Assembly (NCBI GenBank): GCA_963971575.1
Contig: OZ020622.1
Span: 16,370,879 to 16,434,878 of the forward strand
DNA from: Liopterus haemorrhoidalis
Lineage: Eukaryota > Arthropoda > Insecta > Coleoptera > Dytiscidae
DNA: 64,000 bases
Direction of reading: 5' to 3'
Position 1 is the first letter of the stretch; every line of letters begins with the position of its first letter. A program made the translations under genes and the position numbers. The notes beneath the pieces were generated by a model. That model saw only the letters and a program-made list of their open reading frames with translations. It was not told the origin of the DNA and ran no database searches. Of the stretch, positions 31,850 to 45,600 are shown piece after piece.

Positions 31850-32112
31850 TATAAGCTGTTCACTTTTGTAAGGACAAACCAGATCTAGTTATTTTGGTTA
31901 CTTTTATAGTGTAATACGGGCTTTAAATGTCAATTAAAAATATTCTTTACACTGTATAACCGACTTTAGATTTATTGGTTCTGATAATTATTAAGAAAGG
32001 GTCATTTTTTATAATTTTTTGATACCAACATGACACAACAGTTTCAAAGGTGCAAAAAGAATTGAAAACTAAATTTCCTCTTAGTCGTTCTTACAAAAGT
32101 GAACAGTTTATA
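31850..32112. mobile_element. MITE family F copy 2
   Basis: 263 bp, ends TATAAGCTGTTCACTTTTGT and AAAGTGAACAGTTTATA. A further solo end follows at 32113-32160. Confidence 0.85.
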
Positions 32113-32233
32113 TAAGCTGTTCACTTTCGTAAGAACAAACTAAGACGAAATTTTGTTTAGACATCCTAGGTACTAGGTAAAAAAAATCTTTTAAGAAACG
32201 AACTTAAAGATTTTAATAATTTGATTGTCTTTT

Positions 32234-32619
32234 TACCGACCGCCAACATATATAAGGGAGGTATTGTGATCATACTGATTTTGACATTTCAAGATTTCGA
32301 TGGATCTCCACGAATTGAGGTTTCTACATAACGTTTTGACTATTTTTAGCACGATGTCTGTCTGTTTGTCTGTCTGTCGGTCCGTGTACACGTGCAGAGC
32401 AAATTCAAAATCAACTTTTGTTAAAAATCGGTTAACTAGAAATGGGAGTTTACTCGTGTCGGTTTTAAGATTTTTGCGAATATTTCACAACAGAGAAATA
32501 TTTCGAAAAAATGTATTTAACAAAAGTTGCTATAAAAGCAATAACTCACAACTTTTATTTGAGACATTTTTTGATAAACCAGCATAAATTAAACAAATAC
32601 TTTGTGATGGCGGTCGGTC
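32234..32619 (+). mobile_element. Family E DNA element, copy 2 (shorter)
   Basis: TACCGACCGCCA at the left and ATGGCGGTCGGTCC at the right are inverted. The interior is the reverse complement of 8511-9094, with a deletion. GGCCACAGCTGAT continues past the right end in both copies, so the true border may lie further out. Confidence 0.75.
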
Positions 32620-32624
32620 CTGTG

Positions 32625-33414
32625 GTGGCCACAGCTGATTGTATGATTTGTAGGTATTTAGTAAGTGATAATAAATTGTGGGTACATATTAAAAATCATA
32701 AATTTCGATAAATTTTGAAAGAATAATCTACGTCTTGCATCTAGAAACTTCTCCAGTCAATCATATAAATATTGAAAGAACGGTGTTGCAAAAATCGATC
32801 ATTTCCGAAATTATCGGACCAAAAATTTCATTTGTATTGTTTCGGTTCACAAAAATCTGAGTAATACATATTTACTCAGATTTTTAATAAATATATAAAA
32901 ATCTTCGTAATATTTTTTGTATTTTTCATGACATCTTAAATTCTACGCAGAACATATTTTAAGTCTGTATTTTTTTTTTAACAAAATTGTGTTAAATTGT
33001 ACTCAAGAATTGAAAGCAAGCGTATGTGCTAATTTTTGACGCTCTCGATGGTTTGCATTTTTATTATTTACATGGCGAATAACATGTTATGACACAGAAT
33101 TTGTTAAAATTCGATTTTTATAAATTCTATTTAAGGAACATAATTGCTGCACCATATGTTTTAAAAAACATACAGTTTTGTATAAAATTTATTTTGTCAA
33201 ATAAAAAAATATTGGTACAACATTTTTAATAGATATGGAAATCTAGTTACTTTTAACGATTGAATCGGGTTTTGCCATTTTGTTTAAGCTATTGTAAATC
33301 ATACTTACATTGAATATTCAGGTTAAGTTGACATGTCATTATAAAACTTCATTTTCATACAAATTTCCCACTTCTTAAATTTTGTTTTCTTCGAAAAATT
33401 CAAAAATGTATTAT
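32625..33414. other. AT-rich intergenic DNA
   Basis: Weak family D-like phrases near 33240-33400 (ATCTAGTTACTTTTAACGAT). Otherwise nothing recognised. Confidence 0.4.
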
Positions 33415-33595
33415 AAAGTCTGTTTTTTGGTTTAAGTGGAACTAATTTTGAAATCTCGTAACTTTTATCGACTGAATGGGGCGTTTGGCGATTTTATGTA
33501 ATAAAACCCGCACTCAATCGTTAAAAAGTGAGCTTATGACAACTTAAGAAAAAAAAATCATTTAGTTCCGCTTAAATGTTCGGAATAGACTATAC
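33415..33595. mobile_element. MITE family D copy
   Basis: TTTTTGGTTTAAGTGGAACT at the left and AGTTCCGCTTAAATGTTCGG at the right are inverted. Same size and interior as 53637-53815. Confidence 0.7.
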
Positions 33596-33784
33596 ATTGT
33601 ATTTTATAATAAACGTCACTCGTCATTTTAAATTTTTACATGAATTTTGTTTTCAACATGAAATAACCTAGGGAAGCGGTTCTCGTGATTTAATAAACGA
33701 AACTCTCGTTTAGTGCCGCTTAAAGCAACGAAATGAACCAAAGGTATAAAAAAAAAAAACAGATAATAAAACAATGAAATAGGC

Positions 33785-33927
33785 TTAAGGCGGGTTTCTG
33801 AAAGCTTAGTTAACTATAACCAAATAGTTAGAAAATGGTTGCTATGGTTACTTATGGGATTGTTATATTGTGACCGAGTTTAACCAAAAGATTAATCTCG
33901 GCTAAGCTTTCAGAAACCAGCCCTTAG
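33785..33927. mobile_element. 143 bp MITE with strong TIRs
   Basis: TAAGGCGGGTTTCTGAAAGC at the left is mirrored by GCTTTCAGAAACCAGCCCTT at the right. No other copy was seen in the window. Confidence 0.8.
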
Positions 33928-34380
33928 TGTATTCCTATAAAATTAAGATTTACAGAAAAAATTATTAATGCTCAGAATTATTATTAATACAATATTTAAA
34001 ATTATTAGTCAAATAATTAAATACCAGAAGCATAATTAAGCACTAAATTCAATTTTTCAAATCATGTTGTCAAGTCTACCACAGTTGTTTAAGCATTTTT
34101 GAGCAAATATTCCGGTACTTTCATCAGTATTAGGAAATAGGGCCGTTTTACAAAACGCGGATGCTCAACGGAATAACTGTTGGAGGTAGAGTGCTTTTCT
34201 CAGGAGTTGAAACCAGGGGCGTTATCGTATTGGGCTCAACAATGGCCGATGGCAACGCTGTGAAACGAGTAATATGAAAGTTTTCCTCATTTGTTTACAT
34301 GTTAAATCTTCGATTTACAATGAATAATTAACAGCTATCTTTACTAAATCATTTTAATTTTTTAACTGCAACACCTTCTT
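33928..34380. other. Unassigned intergenic DNA
   Basis: A somewhat GC-rich patch at 34140-34270 with no recognised coding content; it may belong to the element remnant at 34381-34600. Confidence 0.35.
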
Positions 34381-34600
34381 TTAGGTGTTTAGTTGAAGGA
34401 GAGGAGTTGTTAAACGCCGGTCGTGTTATATTATACGGAATTTTGGAAAAAATGTTGAGCATGTCGACATTTGTGGGTTATGTTTACAAACAAGCAGTCT
34501 AAAATCACCACCTCACAAAGTCAATGGAAAATTAAAACTGCAAGATAACCTGCACCTGTAACCTTTGTTGGAAACTCGCTGCCTAAAAAAATTAATCAAA
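34381..34600 (+). pseudogene. Fragment resembling SWIM-type zinc-finger element proteins
   Basis: Two adjacent frames give EGEELLNAGRVILYGI and then LCLQTSSLKSPPHKVNGKLK with LQDNLHL, a pattern I associate with insect repeat-borne proteins having a SWIM zinc finger. Only about 70 residues are left, with stops and shifts, and the cysteine/histidine core is not intact. Family assignment is from memory and weak. Confidence 0.4.
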
Positions 34601-35830
34601 AACGAAAGCAAACACTTCAGTGAAGCTGTATCAGAATATCTACGTACAATATTTGAGACTGCATGCCTTAATCCTGTATTAAAGTTACATGGGTAGATAT
34701 TTATTTATGCTCGAGAAGGATTTTTATAATTGAGTACTTCTTATTTGTTGAATATTTTTAATAAATACTAGTTTGTTAAATATTAATAAGTTAGCAATAT
34801 CGATGTAATCTGTAGCTTTTAAATGCTTTTAGCACACTCTCACTCTTTTTCCCGCATTTATAGCATTTTCCCATGATTTTTTACCTATTTATCTCTTCCA
34901 CAACACCAAATATATTTATTATTCTCACAAATTGTTTTTCATTTGGAAAAAATGGAAGTGAATGTTTCTATCACTTCTTTTCCTAGAGTGACAATCAAAT
35001 ACACAGCTATTTGTGTTATGACAACTCATTATAACACAAAATAATATATAAAAGAATAATAGTTGCTATCAAAAGTTATTGTTACAAACTGCAACATTAA
35101 AGTTTAAACGCGATACAAACAACACGAGGTAGCAACTTGTAAACAATAAACAATTACTCATTCCACTAGTTCAAATTCTGTCCGCTTGGTGTCATATCAT
35201 AGAGCTGTTGAGTCCAATATGCCCCAAACAATGACGTAAAACCGATTTATATATTTTTCAAATAGAGGACAATATTTTTTTATTTGACAAAACAATTTCT
35301 GAGTAATCGGTTTGGTTTGCAAACTCATCAAATGATGAAACATTTTTTTAATAATATATATAATATAAACTGACTACTTATTAGTATATACATTGGAATA
35401 TTTTTATTGGAATAATTTCATAAACAAAGATTTCTAATACTTCACTAGGAAAAAAAAAGTTACTTTAATTATTAAAAATAAAACTCTGGAAATTAATATA
35501 CAATAACATAACTAAATTAGTATGACTAGGATGGTTTTTGTTCTCATAGTATACTATTGTTTAAAAATAAATAACAAAGGAAAATTTACAATAAAATCTA
35601 AGACCTTAAAATGGTCGACGAGTTGATAGTTTCAAGAATTATATGTAAAAGAAAATAACACACATGATGAAATCATATTGGATTTATTAATAAGAGAAGT
35701 AGAAATCACTACACTCTGTTCGCAGAGAACTTGCAGTCGATGTAAATATCAAAAGTATGTTCCATTAAATACCGGACATTTTATTTAATTTAAAAAAATT
35801 TCTATTGATAACACAGGGCTGCGTAAGTTG
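34601..35830. other. AT-rich intergenic DNA
   Basis: No gene, terminal repeat or tandem array was recognised. Confidence 0.5.
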
Positions 35831-37334
35831 CAGTGGCGGAACTACAAATTTTGCCCCCCCCCCCGCAAAAAAATTAGATCGGCCCCCCAACCTTATGTGA
35901 TTTATTTTCTTTTCGTATCTAGCGCCCTATAATTTTGAAGAAATTTAACCTTGGATTCTTCTTACACAAAGAATCATTTTACTTTATAATACATATTTTA
36001 TTATGAATATAAAAGAAAAACAATATCAAACAAATGAAACATAGACAAAACAAAATAAAACTAGATATAAATAAATAAATCAATTTAAAATGTTAAATCT
36101 TTCTTTCTGGATTTTAAATTAGCAAAATCTCTAATTAAGTTTTTAATGCCTATTTCTTGAGCAATTTCAGCCTCTCTGCTCAACAACGATAAATTATGTA
36201 AGCGTTCTTCTCCAGTAGAATTTCGTAGATATAATAGTTTTTTATTATTTTTAATTTGGAAAAAGAACGCTCTGCCGTTGCCACAGTGACAGGAAGTGTT
36301 AAAAATAATAAAATTGCAGTAACTACGTCTGGAAAACTGACCGACAGGGAGATATATTTAATTATGAAAAGTTCGGCAAATTCTTTCATTGTTGCTAATT
36401 TAGAGATTTCCTCATTAAGCATCGAAGCTAACATTACCATTTGTAACGGAAAATTGGACGAAATATCACCTTTGTATTTTTTTTTGTAAGATTTCGGCAG
36501 AACTCAAAATTTCTTTTTCATCCAAGTTGATTCAATTTCGAGGTGACATGAATAAAAACAAATTTGCAACGTCGTTCATCCCTCTGAATCTATTATCAAT
36601 TTGATTGATAACAATATCGAGAACTGCATTAAATACAGTTAATCTAAAAAAAATCATCCCCGTTATGAAACCGATGTCCAATTCATCAAGGGTTATCTTG
36701 TTTTTTATTTGAGAACAACCAGCATGGTTCGCAATAAACTGCATCCAATTTAGATGAATAACAAAGCCAAAGTCTTTCAAAAATTACAGTTTTAGTTGAA
36801 AATTTGTAGAACTTACTTGAAAAGCACCGATTTTCTTGCGAAGGGTCCCTCTTAAAAGGCCCTTGAGGTCTACAGGAATTAGAAGATATTATCATTTTTT
36901 TCATATCAGGTGTCAATATTTTGTTTTGAAAATTAGCAATATCTGTTGAGAATAACGACAGTTTCTCAAAATCCATTTATAAATTAAAAGAAAACGATTA
37001 ATAAAAAAAAAAACTCCGACAGCGCCATTCTCGCAGTCTTCCTTTAATCGCGTTATAATAATATTTATTTTAAATGTTATTTTTTGAATTGAATTACTAT
37101 TTTGAATATGGTTAAACAATCTCGCTATTGTTTTGTTGAGGTTTTTCTAAACGTAAGATAAAAAAAAATGGTTATTTTTTTGTATTATTATTTTTTTTTA
37201 TGTGTTTTATAGTAAAAAGTAAATTCTTTATTTTTCAGTATAAAACGCGACTAATTTTCTCAAAATTTTCGGGCCCCCCAAAGCTTCGGGCCCCCCGCGT
37301 TGCGGGATCAGGCGGTATGGTAGTTCCGCCACTG
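35831..37334 (-). mobile_element. Internally deleted hAT transposon (1504 bp)
   Basis: Perfect 15 bp ends CAGTGGCGGAACTAC and GTAGTTCCGCCACTG, with CCCC-rich subterminal runs. The flanking 8-mers GTAAGTTG and GAAGGTTG are a poor TSD match, suggesting age. It contains transposase remnants on minus. Confidence 0.9.
36180..36976 (-). pseudogene. hAT transposase remnants (TTF-type zinc finger and dimerisation domain)
   Basis: Reading on minus from 36976: GPFKRDPSQENRCFSSKFY, then LDAVYCEPCWLFSNKK, matches the TTF-type zinc finger of ZMYM1-like hAT transposases. Another frame (from 36780) has VINQIDNRFRGMNDVANLF from the centre, and 36440-36180 has LPVTVATAERSFSKLKIIKN, the C-terminal dimerisation motif. 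The catalytic region and much of the middle are deleted, and frames are broken. Confidence 0.88.
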
Positions 37335-38903
37335 GAAGGTTGGCCGCTTTTAATAATATATGATAATTTTAATAGATAAGTAGTGATAATGCTAAAAAAT
37401 AATATATTTTACCATTTTTTTTTTTAAATCTGCCATTTTAGGCTGTAAATATTTGTGTGGAATCCCCTGCTTATCTCGTTAACTCTATCTAAGCTAGCGA
37501 CTTTGTATTTCAATGTACAATACAGGTAGTAACTGAATTATATTTCGCTATTATTATCATATTTGTCGATTTCCTTACCCTATTTCATGAATGCGCTCGC
37601 TTAGACCAAACCTTAGTTATCTTAGAATCTATCTTTAGAATCTTTAGAACTACAAAGATCTTCTTCTATACGGGTCATTTGAAATCGTCATAAGGGGCAT
37701 TGTGTGACCCGCGGGTCATACATTCACCATCACTGCCCTTGACAGTGTGCCTAAATGGATAAATATTTTGGAGACAACCCCTCAATCTCATTATCTCTAC
37801 ATAGGCTAGCGGCCTTCTATTTTGACATTAATAACACGTAATAACTGAATTGCCACTTCGCTTGTGCTATCACCCTCTCTTATTATATAATGTTTTAAAT
37901 AAGCAAAATTGTTCTATGCTACACAGAGTGGTAAATTTAGAAGTAGACTTAATAAATTTATTTAAAACATATCTGAATAAATCCACATAAAAAAGGTAGA
38001 TATTCCAATGGCGATATCATTCAACCTCTTGATTTTAGGAGGCTGCAAACTAATTTTCTTTTATAATAATTTTTGAAACTTCACCTGTAGTACTAAGTAC
38101 TTATTTTGTATTCGATAGAATACATTTTTTGATTATGTTGCTCAAGAGCTATTGCAAATATTGTATACTTAAAAAAATCGCCAAAATAGTATTCATATTT
38201 CATAATTTTTACGGTTTAAAATAGTTCTAATTTTAGTTTTAATTTTTAATAGTCTATTCCAACTTTATCTATTCAAAAAATTTAGAAAATTCTTGGTCAA
38301 TTGTTCAGGAACACGTTAAAAAATCAGAAAGGTATTAAGTCTAGAAAAATTAATACCAATATTAACGAAATTGGACGAAATTAGGTACTGTATCCGAATT
38401 AAAGATACTAAAGATAATGGTTGTTTAAGGGCCAGTAAAAGCATTACATTTCATTGCTTCGAAAATGGCGACAGTCGAAACTAGCACAAGTATAATCATA
38501 TAAATATCTTTGTTTCTCAACTAGAGAAACGAAATTGTCTCTCATAATGTTGCAACTTATGATGACAAAACATATAAGTAACACAGATGTGACGATGTAA
38601 ATGATTTTCAAGTTCAGTGAGCGCTGTATTATTTATTTGTATTGGTTTTAAACATACGATGCGTTATTTGGAAGTTACGACAAGTAACTTTCGTTATATC
38701 ATATGTAATATTAGTTTGATGAGCGTTAAGTTAACAATGACCAGTTTTACAAATGACAAAACATTTTAAGCGATTTTTTTAAACATACTCAATGCAATAT
38801 TACATAGAGGAAGATATGATGTTTAATAATTAACTATATACAACATGCATTTAAAACTACATCGTGCAAAGTACGGTTATAATTAAAACATAAACACCAT
38901 TCA
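37335..38903. other. 3' flank of AhR with a diverged direct repeat
   Basis: 37440-37560 and 37747-37880 are related (CCYCTNATCTCRTTA..CTATCTAAGCTAGCG versus CTCTACATAGGCTAGCGGCC; TAACTGAATT in both). The AhR 3' UTR must occupy part of 38903 downward, with its end not determined. Confidence 0.45.
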
Positions 38904-39631
38904 TCATAGTACCATAACAACTCTAGAACTCTGATGGTTATGGTGTGAATTAACTTGTTGATGGTTAACTGCTGGTGAACCAGGTTGACTACCAGCAACC
39001 GTTGTAACCACTGTCTCATTTTTAACACCTTCACCATTCCACTTACACATTTCTTGTCCACCAATAGAATTCATTTCAGCTAATGATTTTAATGGATCAT
39101 TATTACACACTGCGGCGTAGTGTCCAGAGGTCATTACAGTTGGAGTACCAGGATCTGATGGTGGACTCCGACTATTATTTGAAGATGGTGTATGTTGCAT
39201 ATGATTTGAACCACTCCCCCACATCAAGACAGTTTGTCGTGTTACCTCAGGGCTTGAAGTTGTTACAGGAGATGGATAATGGTGTGCTGCGTTGTTGATT
39301 ATATGGTCTGGTTTCATCTCCTCCATTTTAGGAGTGAGCATTCCGTTGTTTACAGGAGAACTGACTTCGGAATGAGTGCTCATACCATCAACACTGCTTG
39401 GATGTTTTGCTAATTTATTCATCACCTGTACTGGTTGAATTATACCAGAACTAGGTGACACACTATACGGCCAGGATACGTCCAGACACTTAGTTGTATT
39501 AGCTACGACATATCCTCGTGAACTATCGACGTATGTCGGATATTTTGTTGTGGACGGATCAACAACTTGTTGACAAGAATATAGCTTATCATCTACTGGC
39601 ATTCGACTTGATAATTGGTAGGCTCCAGTCC
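38904..39631 (-). CDS. ss: AhR/spineless last coding exon
   Basis: Low-complexity tail with Asn/Ser/His/Pro (TRQTVLMWGSGSNHMQHTPS; NHQQVNSHHNHQSSRVVMVL) and a stop at 38904-38906. Acceptor AACTTTTAG before 39631. Confidence 0.9.
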
Positions 39632-42600
39632 CTAAAAGTTTAGTTATATTTAATGAAATTGTCGATGAATGAATTTGTTAAAATTTTAATAGTTACATTA
39701 CTTTCTTTACCTGTACTTGGATCGTAGGTTGGCATTGTACAACTAGTGGCTCTTGCGGGCATTTCTAGGAAGCCATTGCCCACGTATGGTGTCGTAGCTG
39801 CAGTATGGTGGTATTCTGGATAGTAACTCCCTAATGGTCGATACTGGTGGAATATGTTGTCCGTACTTGTTAAATACCTAAAAACAAATAGGAATATTTA
39901 GTATTTAGTGTAGAAGTGAACAATAAATTGATGTAACATTTCAGTGTTTCGTAGGTGTCTATTAAGGGACAATAATTTTGGGGTAGTTGCGTCGAAAAAA
40001 AAAAATATATACACCTCTTAAATATAAATAGCTTTCATTTAATGCCTTCATGCTTTCATTTGAAGGTGTATTAATTAGACTATTACCGACAGTTACAACT
40101 GAGTACTACTGAGGATGTTTACATTGTAGACGAAATGTACATCTTGCATGATTACAATGTTCGCTCTGGTGGAACATCAGACTAGATTTAGGTTATCCAA
40201 ATCTAGCAATGGAATATACTTGACAGCTACCTTCTTTAATCATGTAGGGGAGGGTGGGGCAAGTGAGTCATACGGGGCAAGTGCGTTTTGGCCCATAACT
40301 TTTAAGTTTGGCAACCTAGCAACTTCCAACGATTCTGGTATATGTGAAATGACAAACGTCAACTATCGGAGCAGTTTTGTAAGGATCTAGTTTGAAATAA
40401 GGTAACTAAATTGATTTAATTATACTATAATTTATATATATATAGGTTTAGATGCAATATAATTAGTAAAAGATTATAAACAATGCCCATGGTCGTTAAA
40501 AATATGTTTAGTGCCTTCATAATATTGGCGCCTAGGGCCTAGTGCTATTGGTAAGTCTCTGGTAATATGTAATGAGGAGTTGTGGAGGAGGGATAAGGAA
40601 GTGGGGGAGCAAGAAAGGAGAGTCAGCATAGACAAATCAAGGAGCGCAGGGAGATATAAGGAGATCAGAACTATAGGGGTACCGAGATACTTAAAGGAAG
40701 AAAGAGGAAGGTCAGGAGGGAGAGTTAGGAGTATTGCGAGGCTAAGGTGCGGGAATGAAGAGAGAGGAAATAGATATTGGAGGAAACAGATATGGGAGGA
40801 AACAGGACGAAAAGATGTGCAGGATGTGCGGGGAGGAGGAGGAAGATATAGAGCACCTCGCGAAGAGGTGTAGAGAGATGACAGTATGGTCGGGGAGCAC
40901 GTTAGACCTGCTGCACGAAGATGGAAGAGGGGATAGGTGGGCGAGGGATTTAGAGGCAAGAAGGATGGAGATTGGGGAAGGATAACAGGAAGGGGTAAAG
41001 GAAAGAAGCAGGAGACCCGGTGGGAAGCAGAAGGGGAGAAATGGAAGGAAGGAAGGGGGATGAGGTTACCTAGAAATGAGGAGGAAGGAAGAGAGATAGG
41101 AGTAGGGGCGAAGAAATGGTTGGAAGGGAAGAGAATGAAATAAAATAAAATAAAATAAAGCAAAGATGGGCGAGAGAACAGGAAGCAAGAAGGAAAGGGA
41201 AACCAGAAGGGAAACAGGAAGAAGGAGAGGGACATTGGAGCAAGAAGATAGAAAAGGGAAAAACATTGTAAATTGTAAATTGTAGTAGATTGTTTTTTTA
41301 TGTATTTTTGGATTGATTTTATTTGGTTTTATTTTTGTAATGGCTAATACCCTGAACGCCGCAAGGCCTAGGGAAATAAAGAACATATATATGTAATGAC
41401 TATTGCAAACGTCGTAAGATGTCAAGCATGAAAATAAATTCTATTACTATTACTATTTGATTTGATGTAAATTGTGACTCAAGTATATTTTACCTATTAT
41501 CCAGAGCTGTGGGTGCTGTATATAATCCATGTTGGAAGTTCGAGTGACTCATATAGGAAGATAAACTGTGATCCGTTGCTGCCGGTGGTGGATAAGGTGT
41601 AGTATACATATTGTAAGCAGCCGCCGCCGCATCTGTAGTTATATAATCCACCGTTGGCATTGGATTCATAACTGGTGCTGATACGGTACTCGGTGTAGTT
41701 GGTGTCATCTGCGTAGTGTTATTTCCTTGGGATAATTTACGTTTCGTCCTGCAGGTTGAGAGGAAGTCCCGAAGTTGTGTCTTGTACCTACGGTTGACAC
41801 GAGATGGTGTTGCTGGTATGTTATGGGGTGTTACTGGTGGAGTATTGGTCATCAGTTGATCAGTGTCGGTGAAATAACTGTTGGGGAGTCCAGCATCTAG
41901 GTAGCTTACTTTGAAGTCCATTGTTCGTTTACCTAGAAGATCTCTACCTTCCTCCTCCCTGAAAAAATAGTTAAATCAGATTTAAGTGGCAAACAAACAA
42001 TTCGAGTAAAAAAGTACAAGAAAGTTGTAGAAATCTTCCAACAGGGCTGACTCTGTAAGTGCGGAACCCAATGCAAAGACAACAGGCGATACCATCGCTC
42101 AAAAGAAAGTGTTGTGAATTGTCACACATTTCAGGGTTTTGCAACTATTTAATAGGTGTAAGAAGCCAATATAATACTGGATGTCTAGGTCAGTGGCGGA
42201 TTTAGGGGGGGCTGACTGGGCTGCAGCCAGGGGCCCCCGATATTTAGGGTCCCCCCAAATAATGTAATAAAAAAATATACTACAATTGAAAAGTTAATGC
42301 TGAAAATAATTTATATGCAATTGAATGAAGAACAGAATTTGTGAAATTATGAAGATGTTCGATCAGCCTGTTCGGATTGGCTCTACTGCATTTACTGCGT
42401 CGCTGGGCGCCGCTTAGGCCGTAGATTGCAAGGTCACATTTGTAATGTTACAAATACGAACGGCACATTTAGTCACTGATACAAATTGCTGTTGATCGTG
42501 AGTCAAATACAAAAAAAAATTGAGTTTTACAGTTTTATTTACACTTAATGTGGTGGTAATTTGTGGTTTTGGATTTAGACGACCTAAAAAGGTAAGTTTT

Positions 42601-45600
42601 TGATTTATATTATTAGAATTTGTGCAGTAGTAAAAGAAAACAGTTTTGGGTCTTTTTAAGTTGTTTACTTTTAAAATTACGTTTTTTTGACATTTTTTCA
42701 GTCACTTTATGCCGGTAGTAGTATGCTGCAGACTTTTAAAAAATTTGTCTTAAGAATAAGTACTACTTTATTTGAGTTTTTGTTAATTTATATAATTAGC
42801 TTTTTTACATGAAAAATAACTTCAAAGTTCATTAATAGTTGAAAGGGATGGACTTTAAGAGATGATTATTATTATTTTTTTTTTTCTTAAATAAATAAAA
42901 TTTATATTTGTAAACAATACATACGTTAACTAACTTGAGTAGATTCATAATAAGAATAAAATCAAGGGTGTAGTCGTAAAAAAAAGTGGCAGAGCGCTTA
43001 CGTTAGACAATAAAAAAAAACATAAATGTATTTTTATACATTTCAGGCTTTGTTAAAGCAAAATAATAGTTTAAGAAGAAAAAATTTGTAAAATCACATT
43101 TATAAAATGCATTTTTTCTTTTTCATTGTCTTATGTTCTTATAATGTCTCAAAATTGTAATGTCTGTATTTGAATGATATAAGTATGTACATATATATGA
43201 CAAGAATATGATTATACTAGTAAACATAACCTTTTTTAATTGTAAACAAAAATCTAGGGCAAAAAACTATGAAAGTTTAATACTAGGGCCCCGACAAATT
43301 TTTCAGCCAGGGGCCCCGTACAAGCTAAATCCGCCCCTGGTCTAGGTATATTTATCACATCAAAATCAACAGTTTTTTTGATAATCACTTTTATTCGTAG
43401 AGAACTAAGAGCTTCCATTTAATTTTTTTAAACAAAATTTAAATAATTTGCCAAATATCCCAGCGTTTTTTTCTGCATTTGCTTCGTATTCAAGTCATCA
43501 TTAGATTAATAAGAAATGTTTTACAGTGTAGAGTGTAGTGTGGTGTAGTGTGAGTAACTCAGTTTGCAACTATTAAAAAAATATATTATTTTTTTAATAT
43601 TTTTAATTCAAAAAAAATACACGCACTATCTTAGCTATAAATACAAAAAATCCATAACATTATTAGCCATAATTTAACCATGAATTAAAAAAATAATTAA
43701 TTTTGTCAAATCATAAAAACTGCCGTATTTTTCAAAAATACAATCTGAACAAAAATTCCTTTCGTACGTTTCCGGCTCAGATCAATATATATTACCTATA
43801 ATTTCAGATTTTTTGTTTAACCCTTTTTGGTGTGGAACAAGAAACTTTTACACATTTTTGACTAAATTCGTGTTAAAAGAAACGAATTTCAAAAAACTAT
43901 ATATCGTTCTGTAATCTACGTCTTAAGAGTTTTTTTTTTTGATACCACACAATAATTTTTTAAAAAATATTTATTTTTTATCAACGACACAAAAAAATCG
44001 ACATTTTTCGAAAAATTTATCTGTTGAACTATTTCGGTTCCCATCAATGCTCATTACAGAGATTTTTTTTAGATCTTTAGAGCAATCCCTTTAGGAGATA
44101 GGGTGGGGGACAAAAGTTTTTTGACACATTTTTGGCAAAAATCCAATAAAAAATTGATTTTTCAAAAATATAAATTTGTTTGTTGATCCACGTATTAAGA
44201 GGTTTCATTTGAAATACCACTCAAAATTAAAAAAATATATTTATGTTTTTATTAAGTACATAATTGTTTATATTTATCTCGGGATGTGCTTTTTTGAACT
44301 TCAGTACTTTTCCTATATGTGGGTCAAAGAGTTGTATAAGCATGCCAAATTTCAACATTCTATGTTAAGCCGTTTGGCTACAATTTCTACCGTACACACA
44401 GACATACAAACACATGAGTGACGTTATAAGACGTTATAAAAAGATTGTCGATTTCAAAATACAAAAAAAAGCTTATGAGCTCTAAAACTCAAGTATGTTC
44501 CTTCAAAACACCTGTTTTTTGTGTTTGGGAGGGGGGGGGGACTCACGATCCCCCCTCATGGGTGCGCGCTTGTCGTATATAACTCGATATCTTCTATTTC
44601 GCTTACCTAATTCGACATCTTAAATACAGACTGTAACATTTATACAAAGAATTGTAGATAAAAAAAAATAAAATAGGATTTGGTAGAAGAAAAACATCTT
44701 GCTTGAAAAATCTATGAGAATGGTATGGAAAGAAAGCATAATTTCCCTGTTCCGTGCAGTTGTATCCAAGATTATATTAGCTTCATGATTACCTTATGAT
44801 AATACCCTAATGATCCATAAGAATTGCATAACAAAAAGCAGAAGGTAGATAAAAATTTTATACTCACATTAATGGTCTATGCGTACTAATAACAAAATCT
44901 GGTTTCGAGTTTTTATAGACAAGTCTCGAACTTGTTTGGAGCCACTGCCAATTGCCTTCTTTACTTTGGAAGCGATAAGCAATCATCCCACTAGCACCTG
45001 TTTTTAGCACTGCAAAATAAAAAATAAATAAAATTTGAACCTGTTAAAAAGTTCAGTACACTTACATTCTTGGTGAGCACTTGCAACATAAGCTAAATCG
45101 TCATAATGAACTAAATCGTAACCACCCATATTTGCTAACTCTGCGTCAGAATACCCTAGAAGCATTTTCCCCCTAAAACAAAATTATACATTTATTTTCA
45201 CATCACAAACAAATGAAAATTAAACATCACTTTTTAAAATTTTAGGCGCTTGGCTTAAATAGCTTTTTGCGCTTACATTTCTTACCTTTGGTCCATGGAT
45301 ACCAAGGCAAAATCCAATTTATGTTTGCTCTTGAACATTACTTCTTTTTGGGGAATTTCCAGTAGTGATGGAGGTCCAAAAGGTGTACAAATTGCAAATA
45401 AAGCAAGTGGAGGTTCTTCGGATTTTCGATTTTGACCATGGAGTACTTTTACCCTACCACGAATATCTAAACGCTGAAAAAATAATATGCCATTAATATT
45501 AAATATTTATATTAGTTGTATGCAAAAGTTTCAGCGTTTTTTTAGCGCTATAATTATTTGAAAACAAATAATTTCTGCATTTTTTTTTTTTAGTTTAACA

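Noticed and set aside
38834..39298. Other-frame ORFs over the AhR last exon
   Set aside because: The AhR frame accounts for the region and its splice phases agree; the others are shadows.
40474..41235. 253-codon minus-strand open frame (Phe/Leu/Pro/Ser-rich)
   Set aside because: It is the complement of the purine-rich LINE ORF; hydrophobic low-complexity composition follows from the opposite strand. The same applies to the minus frames at 843-1687.
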